From: an archaeon
GTDB taxonomy: Archaea; Asgardarchaeota; Hermodarchaeia; Hermodarchaeales; Hermodarchaeaceae
DNA length: 14,116 nucleotides
NCBI GenBank assembly: GCA_016550485.1
Contig: JABXGV010000262.1
Coordinates: 1 to 14,116, forward strand
Direction: 5' to 3'
The notes under the pieces were generated by a model. The model did no database searches. It worked only from the letters and a program-made list of their open reading frames with translations, and had not been told where the DNA came from. A program made the translations under genes and the position numbers. How positions within the stretch are numbered: the stretch's first letter is position 1; every line of letters starts with the position of its first letter. Shown here piece by piece: positions 5,888 to 11,800 of the stretch.

Positions 5888-6065
5888 AAATTCCGATGGT
5901 GACCTGAAGGGATACCAAATCCTGTTTGATGGTACAGCTAGAGTGGGTAGCTGGTACAACATTCCCCCTGAAGCGGAGGAACCTTCTTGGACCAAGTACA
6001 GCATCTGCTCTCAGGTCCTTTAGGATCGGAGGACAACCAGAACCGGGTAATCTATGTTTCTTCTG

Positions 6066-6725
6066 CTAGAGGGCACCAAGTATTTTCTTGAACTCTAAGG
6101 TCTTTTCCAAGAGCCACGCGACAGTATCTTGGAGAACACAAAAGATGAACCCTGTTTCCGAATCGAACCTGGTCTTATCGCTGGTACTGTGAGCCCGCCA
6201 GGCACGGTACTTTTCATCAGTGTCCATTTGGGGGTCTTCCCAAATCTCTATGAACCAATTCCTGAGAGATGCCCACCAATCAACGTATTCCTCGTCCCCT
6301 TGCATTTGCTGGAAGACGTTTTCAACTTCCTCCGCAATCTCTGTAATCTCGTCGAGCTTGTCAGTTAATTTCCTGAACTTGGGTCCCCACTCAAAGGAAA
6401 AGGCTCCTGATTCTAGCTGGTGTTCATCCATGTTTTCTTGAAGTCTTTCGATGTCAGACGCTAGCTTCTGAATTGCACGCTTCATCTCGTGCTCTTCGTT
6501 TTTCTGTCGCTTGACTAGCGCCTCCATCCTTCTCTTGACTCGCCCTGGATTAGAGAAGAACCAAGTTCCTTCCCTTTTCCACTCAAGAAGCTTTACCCAT
6601 CTCTTCATGAGGTCTTGTTGATCCTTCAAGAAGTCCTTGACTCGGTCACGAACCTTATCCAAGTCCTTGGATACCGCTTTTATGGCATCTTTTACAATTC
6701 CTTCTGCTGATGGCAATGAAGTCAC
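6066..6725 (-). CDS. Unknown charged coiled-coil protein A
   Basis: A 219-residue, very charged, mostly helical protein. Residues about 8-45 and 65-145 look like coiled coil (for example LVKRQKNEEHEMKRAIQKLA). They are separated by a Trp/Phe turn (WFFSNPGR), and a tryptophan-rich patch (DWWASLRNWFIEIWEDP) lies near 150. There is no signal peptide or TM helix. The start is a GTG with no clear ribosome site. The TATA-like TATACTATAT (6741-6750, minus strand) lies only about 20 bases ahead, so translation may be leaderless or start at the TTG three codons in. It is the last of three same-strand genes, 102 bases after the DUF1963 gene. I do not recognise a family; a structural or effector-like helical bundle is the most that can be said. 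Confidence 0.75.
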   Translation of the reverse strand: MTSLPSAEGIVKDAIKAVSKDLDKVRDRVKDFLKDQQDLMKRWVKLLEWKREGTWFFSNPGRVKRRMEALVKRQKNEEHEMKRAIQKLASDIERLQENMDEHQLESGAFSFEWGPKFRKLTDKLDEITEIAEEVENVFQQMQGDEEYVDWWASLRNWFIEIWEDPQMDTDEKYRAWRAHSTSDKTRFDSETGFIFCVLQDTVAWLLEKTLEFKKILGAL

Positions 6726-6827
6726 CGATTAGTAATCAAATATAGTATAGACTTCGTTCTTGGGGCTTTATTAATTTAGGCTAATAGCCATTGAACCAGC
6801 TATAACCCCTCTGGGAATGGGTATCCC

Positions 6828-7547
6828 TTAATGGCACGCCCATCCAAAAGCAACCTGCGCCTTGTGTTCAGGGCACTGAGTGATGTGACCGATACCCGCA
6901 TCGCCCCACATGGTGGGGAGGTTCTGCTCTGAGTCGATCTGAAAGACGAGTTCCATGCGTTTGTCACATATCGGGCAATTCGGGTATTCGAGGCTTTGCA
7001 CCCAGAGCGGATATCCGCCGAGTTTTTCGCCTGGTCGGGGATATCCAGCGTCCCACAGCGCCTGAATCTCATCATCCGTTAACTCAGCCTTCATCTCTCT
7101 AAGATCGTCGTAGTGGGGGTAGTCGTCCTTCTGTTCCCAGCCCACGATTCGCTTTGGAGGAAAGGGGCTCTCAAAGTCTGGTAAATCAATACGCTCAGCT
7201 GGCTCTGTGGGTTGGATTACGCGGATGAGTTCCGATTTAGCAAAGGGCCACCACGCCTCAGCGAGCACTTCACAGCACTCGGGCTCACAGTTCAAGCAGT
7301 AAAACATCTGCAAGATACCTGAACCAAAACGCCCGCGTATTCCCTCCAGGAGCTCATCAAGGTTCAGCTGCAGGAAAAACTGGAGCGGTTTATTACACAT
7401 CGGGCAGATTGGCCACTTGTCACCCTTGTTGAGCCAAGGTGTTCCAGCAAATTTGGAATCCGAAAGGCCCCCATCGCCCTCCTCCACCAAGGGCAGCCAA
7501 GTTGAACGTTTAAGGGGTTTGATTTTCTTTAGGAGCTTCTCCAACAT
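6828..7547 (-). CDS. DUF1963 / YwqG-like protein with two zinc knuckles
   Basis: A 239-residue protein with the two-half DUF1963 architecture. In the first half, SKFAGTPWL (31-39) is followed by ICPMCNKPL (CxxC at 48/51) and QLNLDEL (60-66). In the second half, KLGGYPLW (175-182) is followed by NCPICDKRM (CxxC at 191/194), QIDS (203-206) and WGDAG (214-218). Each half thus carries a CxxC knuckle before its beta-strand core. Extra Cys/His (C84, C87, C91, C92, C225, H228) could complete zinc sites. The function of DUF1963 is unsettled; a role as a binding or antitoxin-like module has been discussed, but I cannot support it here. I chose ATG 7547 because the family begins near this point and a TATA-like ATTTAAGG lies about 30 bases ahead; a GTG at 7592 would add 15 residues. 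Confidence 0.8.
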   Translation of the reverse strand: MLEKLLKKIKPLKRSTWLPLVEEGDGGLSDSKFAGTPWLNKGDKWPICPMCNKPLQFFLQLNLDELLEGIRGRFGSGILQMFYCLNCEPECCEVLAEAWWPFAKSELIRVIQPTEPAERIDLPDFESPFPPKRIVGWEQKDDYPHYDDLREMKAELTDDEIQALWDAGYPRPGEKLGGYPLWVQSLEYPNCPICDKRMELVFQIDSEQNLPTMWGDAGIGHITQCPEHKAQVAFGWACH

Positions 7548-7658
7548 TAGACTTTCACAAATACTCCCTTCTACGCTCTGCCTTAAATCCACACCGCTCG
7601 AAGACTTAAGGACAGATTACCCGTTTTTTCTCTTGGTGTGGCGTACCTGCTGAAGAAA

Positions 7659-8297
7659 TCAGGCGAGGCGGCTTGTCAGGCCCATCCGAATCTCCTGTAG
7701 GAGCTTGATGACGGAAGCTAGGGTTTTAATGAACTGCTTGTACTGCTCGTGTGCCCTCGCAAAGACAGAACTCATTTCCTGCCGAGTAGCTCGAACCTGC
7801 TCTCTCTGCTCGTCAACCTCTTCAATCCCATCATCAGGGTTCCCTGAATAGGTCCAGTCAGCTATTGCCTTGCTTGCCTTATCTGATATTGAAACGCTCT
7901 TGTGGACAAGATTCCTGATTCGATGGATTCCACTGAGCAATTGGTTTAACCGGGTTTTCCAATCGTCGTCGAGTCTGCCACTAGACCCATGGAAGTCTTC
8001 GACGGCTCCATGCATTTCCCGTAACGCATCACCGACCTTTTGTAGGCCCTGCTTAATGGTTCGACGGTGTTCCTCCTGCCTTTCGACAACAGCCTTCGTC
8101 TCGATAACTAGCGCTCGCCACTGTGATTTGGCGACATGCCGCCCCAGCTTGTCGCTGATATCCTCAAGCTCCTTCTGGGATTCTTGGATCCAGCGTAAAA
8201 CGTTCTGGAGGGTTGAAACGAGGAAAGGGATTTGTCCTTCCGTTGAGCGAAAAGTTGCGGCACCGGATGCTCCGCCGCCACTAATTCTAACTGACAT
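7659..8297 (-). CDS. Unknown coiled-coil protein B
   Basis: A 212-residue protein: a short flexible Gly/Ser N-terminus (VRISGGGASGAATF), then nearly continuous amphipathic helix with coiled-coil character (about 25-110 and 120-208), broken by DWTYSGNPDDG near 148-158. There is no signal peptide or TM segment. The start is ATG with a good ribosome site TGAGGAGA (8308-8315, minus strand, 10-base gap) and a strong TATA box at 8356-8362. It is the first gene of the co-directional trio B, DUF1963, A. It resembles protein A in size and helical design but shows no obvious residue-level match. The helical-bundle shape recalls secreted WXG/LXG-type proteins, yet no WXG or LXG motif is seen, so I do not assign it to them. 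Confidence 0.8.
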   Translation of the reverse strand: MSVRISGGGASGAATFRSTEGQIPFLVSTLQNVLRWIQESQKELEDISDKLGRHVAKSQWRALVIETKAVVERQEEHRRTIKQGLQKVGDALREMHGAVEDFHGSSGRLDDDWKTRLNQLLSGIHRIRNLVHKSVSISDKASKAIADWTYSGNPDDGIEEVDEQREQVRATRQEMSSVFARAHEQYKQFIKTLASVIKLLQEIRMGLTSRLA

Positions 8298-8307
8298 GGT
8301 TTTTCAT

Positions 8308-8362
8308 TCTCCTCAGATATCTACTGAAATCCACTAGACTAGCTGCACAAACCTGTTATAAA
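8308..8362 (-). promoter_or_regulatory. Promoter and ribosome site of coiled-coil gene B
   Basis: On the minus strand, CTTTATAAC with a TTTATAA core at 8356-8362 is a good archaeal TATA box. It predicts a start near 8332 and a leader of about 35 bases that contains the ribosome site TGAGGAGA. This is the best promoter of the trio and could drive all three genes. Confidence 0.6.
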
Positions 8363-8742
8363 GTTTCAGTCGGTGCCACTTGTGAAAGGCGTTTTTGTAG
8401 TTTTTCTGGAGGAACTACAAATGGCTTCCATAACGTAAATCGACACAAACACCGTCTAAAATGGTGTCCAATTTACCAGAAACAACAAGAATGGCTATAG
8501 AAGCCTTGAAACGTTTGTATCTCGCTGTATCATTTTTCACTAAATAGGGTATCAATTTGACGCTTTTTACACCGTCTAAAATGTATCTCCTGTATCTCAG
8601 TTTTAAAAACAAAACTTGTCTCAGAGAACAGTTTTCTATATAACTAAAGCTGTCTAAACCGGTTTTGAACTGTTTAGACTTCTCCTCTATCCCCCTTACA
8701 ATTGGACACTAACCCTTTTAACACCTAATCCCCAAGAGGGTC
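8363..8742. other. A/T-rich gene-poor region upstream of the coiled-coil trio
   Basis: No convincing gene is seen. A minus-strand frame (8415-8612, up to 65 codons from a TTG) is open and contains the word ILDGV twice, forty codons apart, because of the DNA repeats; it matches no family I know. A TATATAA at 8637-8643 could act in either direction: toward the ABC remnant, or toward that small frame with a start near 8614. A small inverted repeat GTAGTT/AACTAC sits at 8397-8418. The region is markedly more A/T-rich than the flanking genes. Confidence 0.5.
8449..8679. repeat. GTCTAAA repeat cluster
   Basis: ACACCGTCTAAAATG occurs at 8449-8463 and again at 8569-8583, exactly 120 bases apart. GTCTAAA recurs at 8652-8658 and inverted (TTTAGAC) at 8673-8679. 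The last two form a perfect 8-bp inverted repeat, GTCTAAAC/GTTTAGAC, around 12 bases that include the palindrome AAACCGGTTT (8656-8665). This looks like a set of protein-binding sites. Confidence 0.6.
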
Positions 8743-8950
8743 ATACTAGGTCAAGCTACTATCAAAGCCATCGGTTTCGCTACCACGGTAGAGGTTGAGA
8801 AATGCCGCGTGGTCTTCGTGATAGAGGATGCTGACCGTAAGAATCCCCAAGTCGTTCAGGCACTGGTCGAAACGGGGTTGCCGCTCCTCGAACTCCGAAC
8901 GCATCCCCAGCCTCGAAGATGTCTACCTCAAAGTCACCGGAGGTCGATAA
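8743..8950 (+). pseudogene. C-terminal remnant of an ABC transporter ATPase, frameshifted
   Basis: Translation from about 8743 gives text such as TTVEVEKCRVVFVIEDADR and QALVETGLPLLELRTH. This is typical of the accessory C-terminal domain of exporter-type ABC ATPases. The canonical ending PSLEDVYLKVTGGR-stop is present, but one base out of frame. Removing a single C from the CCCC run at about 8904-8908 joins LLELRTH to it and ends at TAA 8948-8950. The nucleotide-binding domain (Walker A, signature, Walker B) is absent: a TAA at 8719 and A/T-rich DNA lie where it should be. The stop is two bases before the permease ATG, the normal operon layout. This is either a true remnant of a rearranged gene or, for the single-base shift only, a homopolymer error. 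Confidence 0.75.
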
Positions 8951-8952
8951 CT

Positions 8953-9705
8953 ATGCTACGAAAAGCTTGGACAATAGCCCGCACCGAAATCCGTATGGTC
9001 TTCAAGAGCCGACAAGTCAGGTCTATCCCAGCGATAGTCATCATAATGTCTGTTTGTTTCACACTTATTACGGGTTGGCTCCTATTCGCCACACCCTTTT
9101 TCAGCTTAGCGATTTCCGAGCCCCTCCTATACAATCTCATGATGGCCTCCATAATGGGGTTGGTTATCGTCATGCTACCCGTGATGTTGCCCGTGATGAT
9201 TGCAGCCGATTCCATCGTGGGCGAGAAGGAACGCCATACACTCGTCCCGCTGTTGGCGACGCCACTCACAGATGCGGAGCTACTACTCGGTAAGTGCCTC
9301 ACCGCGCTGGTGCCCGGCTTGGCCGTCGCCTATGCGAACCTCATCTTAACGGTTGGCTTAATGAATGCGATGGCGCTCATTTTGGCCCCCGCTTTGCTGT
9401 GGGTCTGGCCGACGCTGCTCGATATAGTCCAAGCGTTATGCATGCCGCCGCTCTTCGCAATGCTTGCCGTGGGTTTTACTGTCATGATCTCGGGGCGGGT
9501 CAGCAGGGTCTATGAAGCCTACCAGCTCAGTGCCTTCATTATCCTTCCCGCCATGCTCATTCCCTACATCAGCCTCTTTCAAGGCGTGGGGGTCGATTGG
9601 CTACTCTTGGGACTCGCCATTGCCATCTTGGGTGTTGCAGACTATGGGGTCTTCCGGCTGTCGCTCAACCTCTTCAACCGCGACCAGCTTGTCACCCGCC
9701 TTTAG
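8953..9705 (+). CDS. ABC-2 type transporter permease
   Basis: A 250-residue membrane protein with about six helices (about 27-50, 63-85, 113-140, 160-180, 193-210 and 215-240). The family hallmark AADSIVGEKERHTLVPLLAT, followed by TPLTDAELLLGK, lies after the second helix, as in ABC-2 exporter permeases that move lipids, polysaccharides, drugs or heme partners. ATG 8953 is chosen because GGAGGT (8939-8944) lies 8 bases ahead and the residues upstream belong to the out-of-frame ATPase remnant. A GTG at 8809 would fuse that remnant and is rejected. The permease looks intact, but its ATPase partner next door is only a fragment, so it must use another ATPase or be orphaned. Substrate is unknown. 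Confidence 0.9.
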   Translation: MLRKAWTIARTEIRMVFKSRQVRSIPAIVIIMSVCFTLITGWLLFATPFFSLAISEPLLYNLMMASIMGLVIVMLPVMLPVMIAADSIVGEKERHTLVPLLATPLTDAELLLGKCLTALVPGLAVAYANLILTVGLMNAMALILAPALLWVWPTLLDIVQALCMPPLFAMLAVGFTVMISGRVSRVYEAYQLSAFIILPAMLIPYISLFQGVGVDWLLLGLAIAILGVADYGVFRLSLNLFNRDQLVTRL

Positions 9706-9966
9706 CTGGAGCGGCCCCGCAAGCGGCGCTCTGGCCACAAAGAAGATGGCGCGAAACGGAGCATCCCTGTTGAGCTGGTGGAGGTGACCTACTCTAGCCA
9801 TATGTGTGGGCGGGGCTGCTGTTGCCTTAGGACCCCCAGAATGGGCGGAGGTGGCCCTATTTTCGGGTCTTTCAGTGTCTGGTGTGGCGCCCGAATACCC
9901 CGGGATATAAACGCTGCCATCAAGATTGCTCGGCGTGGCCAGTTGTACTATCAGTCTGGGGTGTAA
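9706..9966 (+). pseudogene. tnpB: Decayed C-terminus of TnpB (IS200/IS605-type)
   Basis: The frame starts right after the permease TAG and ends at TAA 9964-9966. About 75 residues match the TnpB end: IPVELVEVTYSSHMC, then the second half of the zinc ribbon, then RDINAAIKIARRGQ (RuvC-III aspartate and NAA). TnpB is the RNA-guided nuclease of IS200/IS605 transposons. The first two RuvC motifs and the whole N-terminus are missing. The zinc ribbon is damaged: the first knuckle reads CGRG with its second Cys displaced, and the second reads SVWC with its first Cys changed to Ser. No tnpA or left end is seen. It is a fossil, bounded by a structured tail at 9967-10200. Confidence 0.75.
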
Positions 9967-10200
9967 TCTGTCGCACCCGTTACTTTGGCGTCCCGGCAAC
10001 GAGATGCGCGGCGCTCCTCGACCAGCCCTCTGGGGCGACGGGAGTGTTGTGGGACCGGGAATCCCACCCAAGGCGTCTCTTCAGGAAAGGGCCCTCTGTC
10101 TGGGACGAGACGGTCCGGCGCAGAATGGAGTGCCCGTGCTTGTACGGGGCTGGCGTATTGGCGAGTGATGCGCGCGCCGGGGTGCCGCTCACCCCAACAG
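9967..10200 (+). ncRNA. Candidate fossil of the TnpB guide RNA / transposon right end
   Basis: This GC-rich stretch after the tnpB stop has no believable protein. Long frames on both strands are low-complexity shadows. It contains CGTCTC/GAGACG (10074-10079 with 10107-10112), GGGA/TCCC near 10051-10065, and a clean terminal hairpin GGGGTG-CCGCT-CACCCC (10179-10195). In IS200/IS605 elements the omegaRNA (reRNA) overlaps the tnpB 3' end and runs to the right end in just this position. Whether it is transcribed now is unknown. No end sequence or target motif could be fixed, and from 10201 to 10356 I see only the NMO gene leader. Confidence 0.35.
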
Positions 10201-10356
10201 GAATCGCAGATGGTGCCTCCTTGGCGTCTACGCCAGGGCAGGTATCGAAAACGAATTTTCTGGAAACCCTCCTTTGATGTTCTCCTTCTCTTCGATACTG
10301 GGAGAGAATCCTGTTGTGCCAAACTGTTAAAGAACAGTATAACCTATTTTCAGGGC

Positions 10357-11448
10357 ATGTCAGTTCTCCGCACCGAGCTCTGTGACCTCCTGGGAATATC
10401 ACACCCCATTCTGCAAGGAGGGATGGGACCTTATAAAACAGAAGCCCTCGCCATCGCTGTATCCAATGCTGGAGCCCTTGGAGTGATCAGCACGATAGGA
10501 ATGGCGGCCACTCTGTTACCAGAGGCGGCGCCAGTGGATGCTAGGCGGATGTTCGGGGATGACCCGCCACTAGTGCTTCTCCAGAAATCCATCGAAGCCG
10601 TAGCTAAAGCCACCAAGGCGACTCGCGCAGTCTTTGGAGTTAATGTCCCCGTTGCCTCAGAGTTTCTGATGGCTTCCCAGATGTTTGTCAAACAGGTCAT
10701 CGAAGCCAGAGAGTCTGATTCGGATGTAGAACGTCAACTCCGCGTACTAATCACATCAGCAGGAAACCCCAAACCCTGGGCGAAGATCAAGGAGCACGGG
10801 CTGCTCTGGTTGCACGTCGTGCCCTCAGTGTATCACGCGAAGAAAGCCGAAAGTGCAGGAGCTGATGTGATAATCGCCTCCGGACACGAAGGAGGAGCAC
10901 ATTGTGCATGGGATCCCGTGCACTCGATGGTCCTTGTACCAGCAGTAGCTAAGGCAGTGACGACTCCCGTTGTGGCAGCCGGGGGATTCTGTGACGGAGC
11001 TACACTCGCTGCTGCCCTTTGCCTTGGGGCAGTGGGTGTCCAGATGGGTACCCGATTCATCGCCACACAGGAAAGTGATTTCGAGCCAGTCTGGAAGGAA
11101 GCCATTATCAAACGAGAAGAACGACAAACCCTAGTAGCGCGAGGGCTATTCGGTCCGATGCGGTTCCTGCGAAACCGACGAGCAGAAACAATCGTTGAAC
11201 AGACACTATCAGATGTCCCCCGCTTCTATCTGGGTGACCACGTCGATTCGAACCAAGCAATCCTTCAGCTGGAACAACAAGGCTTTGTCGACTTGATGGA
11301 TGGTAAGGAGGACACTGCATTAATGTTCGGGGGAGAAGTGACCGGGCGCATCACCAGTTTACCACGGGTAGAAGAACTCATCACCAACATGATAGAGGAG
11401 GCGTCTACCCTCCTCAAAGCGCTTCCCAGTCGAGTGCTCACTCGCTAG
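10357..11448 (+). CDS. Nitronate monooxygenase / 2-nitropropane dioxygenase family FMN enzyme
   Basis: A 363-residue TIM-barrel flavoenzyme. Landmarks in order: HPILQGGMG (16-24, FMN contact), SNAGALGVIS (36-45), GVNVPV (94-99), HVVPSVYHAKKAESAGADVI (153-172), ASGHEGGAH (174-182, phosphate loop with the candidate catalytic His), PVVAAGGFCDG (204-214) and GVQMGTRFIAT (227-237). The family oxidises nitronates, with FabK enoyl-ACP reductases as close relatives. Archaea lack FabK-type fatty-acid synthesis, so NMO-like is preferred, but the true substrate is open. An in-frame ORF begins upstream at 9985, but homology starts at ATG 10357, so the upstream part is rejected. CAGGG lies close before the ATG. 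A weak TATA-like TGTTAAAG at 10325 would give an almost leaderless transcript. The end overlaps the convergent gene by 11 bases. Confidence 0.88.
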   Translation: MSVLRTELCDLLGISHPILQGGMGPYKTEALAIAVSNAGALGVISTIGMAATLLPEAAPVDARRMFGDDPPLVLLQKSIEAVAKATKATRAVFGVNVPVASEFLMASQMFVKQVIEARESDSDVERQLRVLITSAGNPKPWAKIKEHGLLWLHVVPSVYHAKKAESAGADVIIASGHEGGAHCAWDPVHSMVLVPAVAKAVTTPVVAAGGFCDGATLAAALCLGAVGVQMGTRFIATQESDFEPVWKEAIIKREERQTLVARGLFGPMRFLRNRRAETIVEQTLSDVPRFYLGDHVDSNQAILQLEQQGFVDLMDGKEDTALMFGGEVTGRITSLPRVEELITNMIEEASTLLKALPSRVLTR

Positions 11449-11743
11449 GGGTGCCAGCGCCAAGGGAGGCAAGAACTTTTGCCTGAAGGAGAAGGAAAAG
11501 CTGCGTTAACCCCTCCACGTTGGTCTTGTTATCAACGGCTTTGATGGATTCCGCAACTCTCATGACAAACCCCTCAGAAACAATAAAGCTCACCTTCGGC
11601 TTATCTAGGGTGACCCGGTAACAAGTGGCAATCTCTCGTTCTCCCTTATCAAGGAGCAAGATTGAGGGGCTCGATAACGCCTGTTCTAGGTCTATCCGTT
11701 CTATTCTTGCTTCACCGTCCGGTTCTTTCAATTCAATATCCAT
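11438..11743 (-). CDS. Small unknown soluble protein
   Basis: A 101-residue protein, acidic N-terminal half (MDIELKEPDGEARIERIDLE), then a beta-rich middle (ILLLDKGEREIATCYRVTL) and a helical C-terminus (LTQLFLLLQAKVLASL). No TM helix, signal or metal motif is seen, and I do not recognise it. ATG 11743 is preferred because GGTGA (11751-11755, minus strand) lies 7 bases ahead. A GTG at 11797 would add 18 residues and begin 3 bases after the stop of the beta-propeller gene. It is downstream of that gene on the same strand and probably co-transcribed, so it may be a partner of the propeller protein. Confidence 0.7.
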   Translation of the reverse strand: MDIELKEPDGEARIERIDLEQALSSPSILLLDKGEREIATCYRVTLDKPKVSFIVSEGFVMRVAESIKAVDNKTNVEGLTQLFLLLQAKVLASLGAGTPSE

Positions 11744-11800
11744 TCTAACTTCACCAACGCAGGCTTCCACAATCCTGGAACGGCACTCTGCTCCCACTTC

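Noticed and set aside
8415..8612. Minus-strand 65-codon frame
   Set aside because: It starts at a TTG with no ribosome site, contains the DNA repeats, has no family likeness and could be chance in A/T-rich DNA; kept only as a note on the region.
8397..8679. CRISPR array
   Set aside because: Only two 15-base copies 120 bases apart and a few 7-base words; spacing and length do not fit CRISPR repeats.
8809..8952. GTG start that would fuse 48 residues to the ABC-2 permease
   Set aside because: Those residues are the C-terminal domain of the ATPase read partly out of frame; the ATG at 8953 has GGAGGT eight bases ahead and fits the family.
9985..10356. N-terminal extension of 124 residues on the nitronate monooxygenase frame
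   Set aside because: Family similarity starts exactly at MSVLRTELCDLLGISHPILQ (ATG 10357); the upstream text is Arg/Ser/Gly-rich and lies over the structured tail of the TnpB relic.
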